Positions 22,320 through 33,060 of a stretch of DNA of 64,000 bases are shown here, piece by piece (within the stretch, counting starts at the first letter, position 1; each line of letters starts with the position of its first letter). Both the position numbers and the translations under genes were made by a program. A model generated the notes under the pieces. It made no database searches and was not told the DNA's origin. It saw nothing but the letters and a program-made list of their open reading frames with translations. Source of the DNA: Ctena decussata (Eukaryota > Mollusca > Bivalvia > Lucinida > Lucinidae). Location of the stretch: NCBI GenBank assembly GCA_963989385.1, contig OZ022506.1:10125841-10189840 (forward strand). Direction: 5' to 3'.

Positions 22320-24462
22320 CTAAATTTTCTAAATTATTCTAAAACTAAGACTGACTTGTCAAAGCGGCATGAATCTTAGCGGAGTTTTGCTTCCATTATT
22401 TTGAGTCGTTATGGCTTTTTGTGTTCTTGCTGCACTCGACATCTGTTTCCTAATGCCCTTGTCTGTCGCCTTTCTCGAGACGCATGGGTTGAGGTGGCTT
22501 GCTGGGGGGACGCCTGCGATCGCGATTTATAACTAGGAGTCTCTTACCTGATGTCAGCAGCTAATGTGTGCCGCGGAATACGATAGTAAGTGTGGCTCGG
22601 AGAGGGATGCTCGTTGCCTGCAGAGACCTGCCATCATATCTGTTCCTTCAAACTTTTGGTGTTTACGTGCGTCTGTCGCACTAATTTTGGTACGAATACA
22701 TTTATATTAGAGCCACTGGGCCGATATCACCGCTGGTGGACAATTTGCACCCCGACCCCCGGGAAATCATCAACCACGTTAGTCAGTCAGTGCTTCGGTG
22801 TTGATTCTGGTTTTCAAGCACTGGGGTCACTACTTATATACTGATTCAATGTAACATTTTCAATTTCATGTAATTCTAGTAAAATTTCTAAATTATTCTA
22901 AAACTAAGACTGACTTATCATTTGAAGCGACATGAATCATTGCGGACATTGGCTTCCATCCTTTTGAGTTGTTTCAGCGTTTTGCGGCTTCTTGCTTCAT
23001 CGGGCATCTGTTTCCTGATGCCCTTGTCCGTCGCCTTTCTCGAGACGCATGGGTTGAGGTGGCTTGCTGGGGGGACGCCTGCGATCGCGATTTATAACTA
23101 GGAGTCTCTTACCTGATGTCTACAGCTAATGTGCCCCGCGGAATACCATAGTAAGTGTGTCTCGGAGAGGGCTCGTTGCCAGAAGAGACCTGCCATCATA
23201 GTTTTTCTTTCAAACTTTTGGGGTTTAGCGACCTGAAGATGTTAGATACAGAAACGCGCGTCTGTCGCACTAAATTTTATATGAATATTTCTATATTAGA
23301 ACCACTTGGCAGATATCACTGTTGGTGGACAATTTGTACCCGAGAATATCATCAACCTAGTTAGTCAGTGTTTCAGTGTTGATTCTGGTACTCAAGCATT
23401 GGAGTTACTACTTAAATACTGATTCAAAGTAACATTTTTACTCATGTAAAAACTCGTGTCATGTATATCTGGTAAAATTTCTAAATTATTCTAAACCTAA
23501 GACTGACTTGTCATTGCGACATGAATCTCAGCGGAGTTTGGCGTTCATTCTTTTGAGTTGTTTTGGCTTTATGTGGTTTCTTGCTGCATCGAACATCTGT
23601 TTCTTGATGTCCTTGTCAGTCGCCTTTTCCTAGATGCAGGGGTTCAGGTGGCTCGATTGGGGACGCCCGTCCTCGCAAGAATACGTATGCGTCTCTTACC
23701 TGATGAATGCAGCTAATGTGCTCCGCGGAATACGATAGTAAGTGTGGCTCGGAGAGGGATGCTCGTCGCCTGCAGAGACCTGCCATCATATTTTTTCTTT
23801 CAAACTTTTGGGGTTGAGCGACACTGAAGATATTAAATACAGAAACGCGCGTCCGTCGCACTAAATTTGGTATTAATACGTTTATATTAGAACCACTGTG
23901 CCGATATCAGTGATGGTGGACAATTTGTCCCCGAGGATTTCATCAACCCAATTAGTCAGTGTTTCAGTGTTGATTCTGGTTCTCAAGCATTGGAGTCACT
24001 ACTTAAATACTGATTCAAAGTAACCTTTTTTGAATTTCACGTATATCTGGTAAAATTTAAAAATTACTCTAAAACTAAGACCGACTTGTCAAAGCGACAT
24101 GAATCTTAGCGGAGTTCCATTCTTTTGAGTTGTTTTTGCTTTTTGCGGTTTTGTCGCTGCATCGGACATATTTTTCCTAATGCCCTTGTCTGTCGCCATT
24201 TTCGAGACGCAGTGGTTCAGGTGGCTCGATGAGGGACGCCTGCGCTCGCGAGTTCATAAGTAGGCGTCTCTTACCTTATGTCTGGTGCTAATGTGTTCCG
24301 TGGAATACGATAGTAAGTGTTGCTCGGACAGGGATGCTCGTTGCCTGTCAAGACCTGCCATCATAACTTTCATTTCAAACTTTTGGGGTTTAGCAACACT
24401 GAAGAAATTAAATACAGAAACGCGGGTCTGTCGCCCTAAATTTGGTATGAATACGTTTATAT
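22320..24462 (+). repeat. Tandem array of about 575-bp units
   Basis: Four head-to-tail units are marked by the block AAATTATTCTAAAACTAAGA at 22331, 22890, 23483 and 24061 (spacings 559, 593, 578). Each also has TCGAGACGCATGGGTTGAGG-type, TCTCTTACCTGATGT and GCAGAGACCTGCCATCAT blocks. The fourth unit is cut at about 24460, where PLE terminal-repeat sequence begins. A single diverged copy is at 39.70-40.02 kb. No protein or known RNA motif is recognised. Confidence 0.85.
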
Positions 24463-24870
24463 TTGTTGGTTTTGTCCTGTTGCGGCTCAATTATCGTACG
24501 AGCTCAGAAGGTCTGCACGACTCCCCATACATCATCCATACTGCAGGTTATATTTATGTTTGTCCATTGAGACAAGAGGATATATTCTGAGAAGTTTTGT
24601 ATTAGTTTATACTCTTCTTCTAAATCATCGCTCTTCTCATTATTTGGACTTTTTCGATACTTAGCAGTCTTTCAAACCAACTGCTTTTAGGTATTAAAAT
24701 TAAGAAACTAAATGCATAGTATGCTTATCTCTGGCTTGCATCGCCAGATATTGTCAGGGTTACTGATTGCGCTTAAGTAGCCGAAACGTCGAAGTATGGC
24801 CCATGTTCCTTCTTTAGAATGTGAACTCTGCTCTCAAAGGAACTCTTTAGGATTTCAATTTATAAAACAT
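24463..24870 (+). repeat. PLE terminal repeat with decayed hammerhead
   Basis: This copy of the terminal repeat runs from a CATCATCCATACTGCAGG block to CCGAAACGTCGAAGTATGGC at about 24781-24800. The ribozyme core reads CTGATTGC instead of CTGATGAG and stem II is broken, so it should be inactive. It is joined directly to the 575-bp tandem array on its left. Confidence 0.75.
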
Positions 24871-25540
24871 ATCTCGAGAAGAGCATAAAGATTTATGCAA
24901 ATTGGAAGCTGAAAAAGACAGTTATAGAACTAGTCGAGGTAAAGGGTACATGCGGTAATATTTACAACCAAAACAACTTCAACAATACAGATATTTAAAC
25001 GAAATCGGAATGTCTAACCCTACGTTTTAAGTGCAGTCTGTCTAATATTTGGGCTCTATTGCCAATATTTCTTGCGGAGGAAACGAGGGCAGCTGAAAAC
25101 TGCACAAGGCGGAAGGGGTTGTTTCGAAGTCATCTGTGGTGCCCCAACGACCTAATAAAGGTATGGGATAGAATAGAATAGAAGCAAACTTAAGAACTGT
25201 CGTTATAGTTCCCGTGAGCTGTCGTTAGTGGTATGTGTTACATAATTGCACCAGCTCCTGATTTTTGTATTTTACGCTGCTTTTCAATTGCGTAAAATTG
25301 TCAGTATAACGACTTGAATATTTGACGTTTCGTTAAAATATTTAGCACCATGATATTGTTTAATAACATTTTAATACAAATCAGGATTGCTTTGTTTGAA
25401 GCAGTGTTGCCTAGCTTGTAACTTTGCTTTAGAATATTTTATGAAGATTTTGTGTGTTCTACCATCATGATGTCGAATTGATAATTTAGGAAAGTAAAAC
25501 GATAGACAATGAGGCAAGGGAGCCTTTACGCAGACCTACT
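24871..25540 (+). other. Possible retroposon tail, otherwise non-coding
   Basis: At about 25060-25185 a block ending in GGTGCCCCAACGACC... and an (ATAGA)n tract looks like the 3' end of a LINE or SINE; the family is not established. 25190-25540 contains nothing recognised. Confidence 0.35.
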
Positions 25541-26060
25541 ATTTTTTCTGGTCCTTCGGGATCATTGAGTTCATTTGAGTAATTTTGAAAATAGAGTTGG
25601 GCTAAAGCCAGTGCTAGGGGGGGGGGGGGGGGGCGTGGCTGGTGTCGCACATTTCATTACTAGTCATGATCAGACTCAATTAAACAGAGTCTGCTATTTT
25701 CTATCCTTTATTGTGTTCGTTGCTTCCGAAGGATCTTACTTTTCAGAACATATTCATCTTTAATGCAGCTGGTGTTTGTGCCGTGTGGCGGCCGTAAAAC
25801 GTCTCCCCGTACATCATCATAGTGCAGATTACATTTTCTGGTCCTTTAGGATCACTGAGTTCATTTGAGTAATTTTGAAAATAGAGTTCCAATTAAGCCG
25901 GTGCTAGGGGGCGTGGCTGGTGTCGCACATTTCATTACTTGCAATGCACCGACTCCATTAAACCGAGTCTGCTATTTTCTATTCTTTAGTGTGTTCCTTG
26001 CTTCTAAAGATCTTACTTTTCAGAAAATACTGTTCTTGAACCGCTTCGAACAGGAGTGCG
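25541..26060 (+). repeat. 290-bp tandem duplication, PLE subfamily
   Basis: Two copies begin at about 25548 and 25838 (TTTTCTGGTCCTT...GATCA(T/C)TGAGTTCATTTG), spaced 290 bp. Between them is the GGCGGCCGTAAAACGTCTCC block of the PLE terminal repeat. The first copy carries a G17-like run at 25618-25634. A third partial copy is at 45.44-45.53 kb. No hammerhead core is found in this subfamily. Confidence 0.75.
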
Positions 26061-26287
26061 GATTACGAGCATAAAACTACACTTAGTCCCAGAAGCTTTA
26101 CCTACTGCCCTTTCCAAGACGGAAACTTCTAATACGGATTTCGTTTGTTGTATGAATAGCATTGTGGTGACCTGTGTTATTGTATACTCAGCTTCATGTG
26201 ATGTTTTGTAGTTTAAAATAGAAAACTGGTTAAAATATTTGTGCTATATGTTATGTATTTTGCATCACTTTTGATGTCTGTTGTACT

Positions 26288-26510
26288 GGAGTCGTATTTA
26301 TGAAACTACTTAAGTCGTTGCTATGCTATTGCTAAGGCTAAATTTCTACGAAGCAGATTCTCTACAACTATGAAATTTGCTCTGAGGGAGATTTTTATTT
26401 TCAGACTGTTGTTCAGAGCAAATTTCATAGTTGTAGGAAATCTCCTTAATAGAAATTCAGCCTTAGCAACAGCACAGCAACCAGTAAAGTTATTTTATAA
26501 ATACGGCCCC
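26288..26510. mobile_element. Foldback MITE
   Basis: The arms are GTCGTATTTATGAAACTACT...GCTATTGCTAAGGC and its inverted counterpart GCCTTAGCAACAGCAC...TTATAAATACGGCCC. The inner arms CTACAACTATGAAATTTGCT and AGCAAATTTCATAGTTGTAG are perfect. No coding capacity is seen. Confidence 0.85.
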
Positions 26511-26909
26511 TGATGTACATATTCTCTGTCTTGGACTGGATGTGTCTCTTATCGAAGATGTACTGTACCATATTGGTGTTTGCGTCTCTCCCTGCTTCCT
26601 TCCGTGTCTTTGGTGGGTCGTGCTTTGTGACTGTAACCTTTCCTGGGTATCTTCAGCCATATTTTTCCTCGTTTCAATCGCTCTCTAAAATCAATGTTAT
26701 CTTTCATTCTAATACCCCTTGGTGAACCATCTGACACAATTTATTGACAAAATAGGGAAAAACAAATTTTGAAAAATGCAGTTCTCTGTGATTTCCGTTT
26801 AAACAATTTGAAATTGTATTTTACTCAAAAGAATTACATGCGGGATTCGAAAGCATAAGTGATCTAGCAGTTGTTTCAAAAAGTATTTTTCGCTTGACAG
26901 ACTTTTCAG

Positions 26910-27316
26910 GTATTTGGAACTAAGTTGTTGCTGACAAGGCAAACGCAAGGAACAAGATACAGCCGAGAAATAAAGCGAGAGCAGCAACGGCCCCAACACA
27001 TGCCTACGCCACCATCGCCACTTCAAGCATTCAGGAATGGCAGGAGTAAATTTTGGGAAGAAGTACCTCATGAAAAGGCAACGATGCACTCAAAACCGTT
27101 CAGATACAAGTCATATATTTCTCGCACTACAACAAGTCAACCTTCAATTAAAAGACCAAAGAAACAAAAGCGACATAAAGCAAAAAAGAAGGTTCGTTTA
27201 CAAATCCATAGTTTACCGTCATCAAAAAAACTTCGCAAACAATTCCTAGACATGGAAAAAATGTTGCTAAAACATGTTTTAAATAAAAAAATTTATTTTA
27301 TTTTCATATATATATA
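26910..27316 (+). CDS. Possible terminal exon of an unknown basic protein
   Basis: A frame of about 135 codons opens exactly at a good splice acceptor (polypyrimidine, then CAG at 26907-26909) and runs to TAA at 27314-27316, with AATAAA signals inside the last codons at about 27285. The product is rich in Lys, Arg, Gln and Pro (for example KRPKKQKRHKAKKKVRLQIH) and would be nuclear or nucleic-acid binding if real. No family is recognised and no upstream exon was found. It could instead be chance open sequence. It lies 0.5 kb upstream of the first exon assigned to the large gene, but it ends in a stop and so is not part of that reading frame. Confidence 0.25.
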
Positions 27317-27850
27317 ACTTGCACGACTAAACACTGAATGTTGTTATGTGTTGACATAATTTTCCAAGAAATGTTTGTCCGCTCATTTTCCGAGGATTCC
27401 ATCGTATACAGAGCAGATATTATGAGAATGTATGCGGACATTGCATAATTATAATCCTCAGTGTGTTTACCAACATATCACTTCAATTTGCCATATATAA
27501 TTTCCAAATATCCCTTTGTTAGGCAATTTGAATCTATTGGACTGTTTATAGAAGTTGTGTTAACTTGAGAGGATCTCGACGACGACGGAAAAGCGCTAAA
27601 ATGTTATTTTTCAGCATTTGTCAAATCGTAATTTTGGAGACAATACCATATTTTACAGGTAAGTAGTTCTTTTCTTCGTCTTTACATTTTAAATTGTTAT
27701 TTCGAAATCTCAGATATACGTTTTTCATTGAAGATATGCGAAACCGCCTGTCCATTTTAAGATTTTTATTGCTGTTTTTTTTTCTTTTCTTTTTTCTTCT
27801 TCTTTTTTTAAACCTATTTGATTTCATTTTCTTGTTGTTTCTGGTTTCAG

Positions 27851-27967
27851 AAGATACTGAATTATTGCCCTTATGGATCTGCTACTTATTTAGTTGATGA
27901 ATATTTAGTTGAAAAGGAGAGCCTAGATGATTTTGCCAACAACGCAGATATCAAACATGGTTGCCAG
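27851..27967 (+). CDS. Exon 1 (first detected) of giant Ubl/FHA-like gene
   Basis: A 39-codon segment is open in one frame only and is bounded by a CAG acceptor (27848-27850) and a CAG|GTGGGT donor. Both ends are phase 0, which matches the phase-0 start of the next exon at 31051. The peptide starts KILNYCPYGSATYLVDEYLV and ends DIKHGCQ. It contains no in-frame ATG, so the true start codon must lie in an exon further upstream that I could not identify. A strong donor (ACAG|GTAAGT) at 27658 marks another likely exon, but its phase-0 frame contains a stop. Assignment to the large gene rests on phase, strand and proximity only. Confidence 0.5.
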
Positions 27968-28319
27968 GTGGGTTAAATTATAACATAGACAACTATTGTA
28001 CAAAATAAATCAGCCAAAAAAGCTCTTCCAAGAAAACAATTTTAGAACATACTTGGTATGAGGATGGTTTATGTTTATCTACATGCATTACCTTCATTTC
28101 ACTTAAAATATAACAAACAGGGTAACTGGGATCTTTTGTAGTAAAGTTTCCATTTTGAAATGCCGATATTCCGCGTGCACCATTCTAACGTAAAAATTGT
28201 GTATCATATTACCAGTACATAAGTTACATGTTGCACTTTCTCTTGATACAGCGGGGTATCAAATGGTATACTTAAAATTTAAACGACTTTTTTCAAATGC
28301 AGAGAACACATTCGAAAGA

Positions 28320-28800
28320 AGGAATAGGGCCATAGTTAAAAATTTCGGCTATTGAAGGCTCATCAATGACCCTGACATGATCTGCTGACAAACGTCAAGA
28401 AAATGTACTGTAATTTTCTAATTTTAATAAGGCAATCGATTCATAGACCGATTAGTTTTTAAAAGGGAGTTCCAAATGAATTAAAGCGACACTATAGAAT
28501 ATGAGTCGAAACCACTCAAACATTTTGATTTCTAAGAACATATCTCTGAATACAAAGGACAAAAATAAATATAATCTGCACTATGGATGATGTACAAGGA
28601 AACATTTTGTAGCCGCCACACGGCACAACACAGCTGCAATGAAGTCAAATTTAAAGTCTAAATTAGTTCTTTTAAGAGCAAATAACACAATCGAAATAAG
28701 GAACATGAGCCGTACATTGAAGAATCAGCAACTTAAGCCTCTTCAGAGGCCCTGGCATGATATGGTGACGAAAGCCAGGTAAAACATAATGCAGTTTCTA
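28320..28800 (-). repeat. PLE terminal repeats with decayed hammerheads
   Basis: In the minus sense one copy (28327-28373) reads GGGTCATTGATGAGCC... with the first core base changed from C to T and a broken stem III. A second, more diverged copy lies at about 28700-28750. The GCCGCCACACGGCACAACAC block at 28612-28631 confirms the repeat. Neither should self-cleave. Confidence 0.7.
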
Positions 28801-29399
28801 AACTTAGAGTTAAGTTAGAAAACCTTTCTCAGTAAGAGGAAAGGCAATGATCAGGAACTAATACTATCAGATCCCATATCCAATTTAATTGTATATTTAA
28901 GCACAGTAGGTATGAATTTTTGGGAAATAATTGTCCAAGTTTAAGGTTTCTTTCTCATACAAAGGGCATGTTAAAGCCATCTTAAGCTCTTAAATAGTGT
29001 AACTAATGCAAGTTACCATAGGGCCAAACAATAGTGACCAGCCTATCATACATTGGTAAAATTTTATGTCACTTTAATTAAGCATGGATTGCCCTTTGCA
29101 TGATTCTTCAAAATATTTCAAAATAATCAGTGTGACATACTAGCATGGCGACAAATGGGATAGGGGTTATGTACGTGTTTCAATATATGACTGAGTTTAC
29201 TTCTCGGTCCACAAAGAGTAGCTGGCATCGTCTGGTTGGTGCTGCTGAACCAAACGTCAAGGTCCTAGCCTTATTCACTTGTTCTAATGTTTTCTGTTAA
29301 GGTTACAATCTTTGCTTATATTCCCAATATTCTTCGATGGAACCTGTCGGTTTGCGATTTGGTTCATCGTACTACGATTGAAAACATACTGCAACTAAG

Positions 29400-31000
29400 A
29401 AATATAGTTTTATCGATTTAGGGCTGGATTTGGATTTTGATTGTTTCAGTTCCTGGTCTTTGCATACTTTTACTTTTATATAATCTCTATCATTGAGGTA
29501 AGCTGTAAAATATGGAGTCACTTTGTGATTAGAATAAATAACAGTTTGATATGTAAAATCAATAATAAATGACGGGCTAGTGTTTGGTTGTTAAATGCTA
29601 ATATCAATCTGGTTAAGCCAGGAGCTTATAATTTCTCTCGGGTTTGTAAAAGTTGTTATATTGTAGAAACTTTGATGTTGAATTGTTCTTGAAATCGGCG
29701 CAATTTAAAATTGAATGTCCATAACTTCTGAAGTTATAAGCAATATTGCACCGAACTTTCTTTGCACCTATAATTCTGCAGTCTGCGTGCTTAGTGGTTA
29801 CACATTCAGTTTTCCTCCTTGATTGCACGCCGCTCCAATTGATAATTCCTATTGGGCTATTATTTTAGTTTGTTTGGTTCCGGAGCTTTACTTGTCTGTT
29901 GCTTGGCAATTCGGTGTACAACTGGTGTTTTGGCCCTAGTATGTCAGTCTTGTTGTTTGACATCCCAGAGATATCTAGGTGTTGAAATACATTGTTTAGG
30001 TCGAGTCCTCATCTTCGATTCATCATAACTTTGATTATATGTGACTTTTTGGTTTTTTGATGATTTCTTTTATTGGTCAGGAACAATTGCTCGGACCAAA
30101 CAGCTAAGTTAATGTTTTGGACAATTCCAGCATCTCCGATCGAGGGTATGGATGCCGTAAAAAATAGATTACTCCTCCCCCTACTCCCCGTAATATATAA
30201 CTGACCGTTCCAAGGCAATATAGTAACTTCTGTTGTGGTTCCTCCTTGTAACTTGTTCATATGTCCGGTTTTCTTTGGTCTCCTTTCAGCATAGTCATCT
30301 GTTTATCTGTATCTGCCACTTTACTTTCTGTTTTGTAATTTGTAAACAGGAAATAATTAAAAATAAATGTGACTGATACTAGGTCTCGTTGTCCATGTCG
30401 GCGCTTTCGTTCATCTGTTGTGTTATGCTCACTTTATCAGCTGATAAAATACTCTTGTTCATTTTATCTGCTTATACCAAACTTGCCTGTCTACAATATT
30501 GTGATTTCGAGTTCTAAAGATACGATCCTATCCATGTCCTGGTTTGCCTTTAACCCAAGGTTTCTAAAGGCCATAATTTTATATGCCAGTATTGCCATAA
30601 ACAAGTGTACACTTTTATTTCGTTTGTCTGTTACTTTATTCAAATTCAACCGGTATAGCGTATGTTTTGAAAATTCATCAGGTACATCCCAGAGCAGGTG
30701 TATTATAGGTTCTTTGATTGCCTGAAACACCAACATGCAGAATGATGCCGCTATTCTTGGGGCAAAAACGTATTCTGTTCTTTGCAGAGGTCATCATTTA
30801 TGACTTCTGCAATGGGACAATGTTTCAGTCGAAGAAGCTGAATGACCTGTCTTGGGACAAAGCAGTTCTTTCGGTTTACCGTGTGTGTCTTTCTGGATTT
30901 TCGTCAGTTAATGTATAGACTTCTTTTCATGGTTTTGAGGGGATGCACGTATATTGGATTTTATTGTGTTAGTTCCTAATGCGGGCGTTCGTGGATGCCT
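29400..31000 (+). mobile_element. Penelope-like element downstream region
   Basis: Blocks match the 9.5-11.6 kb copy: GGGCTGGATTTGGATTTTGA (29423), a degraded RT C-terminus at about 29640-29830 ending near TTGATTGCACGCC, TTCCGGAGCTTTACTTG (29880), TGACCGTTCCAAGGCAATAT (30202), and a GGGACAAAGCAGTTCTTTCG tail (30854). Between about 30370 and 30740 is unrelated sequence, whose minus-strand frame faintly resembles a LINE C-terminus. Confidence 0.6.
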
Positions 31001-31050
31001 GTGTGTGATTAGGTTTAAAGCTGTGCTATACAACTCTTTGGTATTTACAG

Positions 31051-31336
31051 GGACAGCCACTTACCAAAGTTTTTAGTTTCTCCACACAAACCACAGTGAA
31101 ACGTGTATTCGTTAGATCTAAAACGAACTATTCCATAGACGTTTCTAATACACCTACCCTCGGTGAGATCAAACAGAAAGTGCAAGACAAAGAAGGGATA
31201 CCATGTGATCTGCAATATGTTCTTTACAAAGGCAGTCCTTTATCCGAAGAAACTGCAGCGGGTTTACAAAATGAAGACAACATACATGTCCTTGTCAAAG
31301 GAAAAGGAGGAATGCGAGAAAAATGTCATTCTAAAG
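31051..31336 (+). CDS. Exon 2: ubiquitin-like domain
   Basis: The acceptor is TTTACAG|GG and the donor AAAG|GTAAGT. The frame enters in phase 0 and leaves with one base of the next codon. The peptide contains a full ubiquitin-like fold signature of about 75 residues. It has a beta-hairpin KRVFVRSKTNYSIDV, then the helix TLGEIKQKVQDKEGIP (QDKEGIP is identical to ubiquitin). It ends NIHVLVKGKGG, with a Gly-Gly where ubiquitin has its processed C-terminus. Here the chain continues past Gly-Gly, so it is an internal domain rather than a processed precursor as far as can be seen. It suggests an intracellular protein interacting with ubiquitin or proteasome machinery; that is inference. Confidence 0.85.
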
Positions 31337-31501
31337 GTAAGTTTACAACACGGAACCTCTTGTTTTATGTATTTTCTCGACGGTTATGGTGAGGTAAAAC
31401 TGGTTTGAATCAGCTTTTCAGATCACTGATTCAGAGCTTATAAAGTAACTTGTAAGACTTCTAATCTAGTCATGGATCGAAATAGCAAACACATCAATAG
31501 G

Positions 31502-32210
31502 GTACTGTAAAACACTTATATTTGGTGATTTACTGAATTTTGACGATATTGGCGGTTAAGGCAAAGAACGCTAAAATATAAGTCCGCCAAGATTTGATTT
31601 TCAATACACTTACGTTGTCAAAGCCCAAACGAGGCTCAGATAGAAAAGAGAATCTGATGACTATTTGAGTTATTTTCTATATCGCTCTTTGAAATTATAC
31701 ATTGTGGCATCCCATTAGAATCGCCTCGATGAGGCGATCCTAATAGATTGTTGGTTGGTTGATTTGATGCTTAACGTCCACGGTAAACAACTAAGGTCAT
31801 GTCGGGACGGTCAGTTAACCTAACCACACTATTCCTGGGCAGGCTTAGACCTCCTAAGCGGTTAACCAGTACTAAGTGCACATACTTTCGCCAGTAACTG
31901 ACAACTGCCCTTCTTGAATCAGCGGAAGGAGAAACGAAAGTATGTGGCCAGACCAGGATTCGAACCCAGGACCTCTGACTTACGAGTCAGGTGCCCTACC
32001 GATTGCGCTACCCGGCCCGGCTCCTAATAGATGCCACAATGTATAGTTTAATAGGAAAATAAGAAAAAATTGTTTAAATTTTACTTCAAATTTTCTTTAC
32101 TATCTGAAGCCATAGTATATCATGAACGCCAAAATTAAAATGCGCCAATATGTCATTTTAATTAAACCACGAAATTTTGATACCGCAGATATTCAGTGTT
32201 TTACAGTAAA
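31502..32210. mobile_element. Palindromic MITE interrupted by a SINE
   Basis: The terminal inverted repeats are GTACTGTAAAACACTTATAT (31502) and GTGTTTTACAGTA (about 32195). Near the centre ATACATTGTGGCATCC...GGCGATCCTAATAGAT faces its own reverse complement, with GATGCCACAATGTATA at about 32030-32045, so the element was a long hairpin. The SINE lies exactly in this central palindrome. Confidence 0.75.
31740..32037 (-). mobile_element. tRNA-derived SINE
   Basis: The element is flanked by an 11-bp duplication TCCTAATAGAT (about 31738-31748 and 32027-32037). On the minus strand it starts with a tRNA-like head (32017 down to 31945). An A-box GTAGCGCAATCGGTAGGGCA is followed by CTGACTCGTAAGTCAG, which resembles tRNA-Thr(CGT) with one base missing from the anticodon arm, and a B-box GGGTTCGAATCCTGG. 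The plus-strand left part includes GCTTAACGTCCACGGTAAAC, similar to the conserved block of mollusc Meta-type SINEs. The tRNA fold is imperfect, so it is not called as a functional tRNA gene. Confidence 0.8.
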
Positions 32211-32689
32211 ACGATAGGCAGTGACCAGAAACTAATACAATCATATCCAACATCCCGCCCTCAAAACCAAAAAATGCAGAGAGGTATATAAATACATTGA
32301 TTGATACGCATGGAAAGACCTGGCATTCGTGCAATAATATTCATCTCCTTCACGAGAATATGGGTGAGATAGAGTTAAAAAATGCAGAATATTAAATAAT
32401 TTAAATCCCACTCGTGACTGTCAGATGAATGATGTATCTGAATATGTTAAACTTTAATTCTTATTTTACTTTATCCGGGGGGAAAAAAGAAAGATCGATA
32501 ATAAAATTCGGGGAATTTTTTTCGCTCCAGCAAAAATTATATTTATTTGAATGTGCATGCATTTTTATTGAGTAAAGGTAACTTTAGTGGCTTTAGAATA
32601 CAACTTACTTTTCAGAGTTTTAATACATACAGTATCATTCAAAGGTTATTAAAAAAAGATAGGCAATGATCAGGTATCAATACAATCAA

Positions 32690-33020
32690 ATCCCATATCG
32701 CACTCTCAAAACCAATAGGAAAGGAATCACACACACACGCACACACAGAAAAACTGGCACAAATTCATGAAAGACACGCACGGTAATCCGAATGAGCAGC
32801 TCTTTCCCAAACAGGTGGTCATTCAGCTACCATAATCAAAAACAGCATCAACATCTATTTTTATCTATTTTATTTTTAACTTACAAAATAAACCAAAATA
32901 AAAGGCAGATTGGGTAGCAAAACAGGTGACCAAACCGCCAAAGAACATAGACAACGGACATAGCACAATGTAACATCAAGGAACCACAACAGAAGTACCG
33001 CTTTGGAACGGTCAGAACTA
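32690..33020 (-). mobile_element. Penelope-like element fragment
   Basis: This is an inverted copy of the PLE downstream region. In plus orientation it reads GAGCAGCTCTTTCCCAAACA (32794) and CCGCTTTGGAACGGTCAG (about 32998-33015), the reverse of blocks at 10.13 and 9.94 kb. It includes an (AC)n tract at 32728-32748. It ends about 45 bp upstream of exon 3. Confidence 0.75.
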
Positions 33021-33060
33021 CTCCTTTTAAGGCGTTTTAATACTATCATTTTTATAAAAG

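Larger units (their letters stand above)
27968..31050. other. Intron 1 of the giant gene (putative)
   Basis: This interval lies between exon 1 and the ubiquitin-like exon. It holds PLE terminal repeats on the minus strand at about 28320-28680 and 28690-28800, a PLE downstream region on the plus strand at about 29400-30320, and another PLE tail at about 30800-31000. The remainder (27968-28310, 28800-29400) shows nothing recognisable. Confidence 0.5.

Noticed and set aside
22320..24462. CRISPR array or protein-coding tandem exons
   Set aside because: The units are about 575 bp, diverged, have no short direct repeats with spacers, and have no shared open frame.
25618..25634. G-quadruplex regulatory element
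   Set aside because: It is a single homopolymer G run inside a repeat; length is likely unstable or assembly-dependent, with no regulatory context.
30491..30736. Minus-strand ORF resembling a LINE zinc-ribbon tail
   Set aside because: The resemblance is faint and short with no catalytic motif; it is not enough to call an element.
31945..32017. Functional tRNA-Thr gene on the minus strand
   Set aside because: The anticodon loop lacks a base and the sequence is the head of a SINE with its own target duplication.
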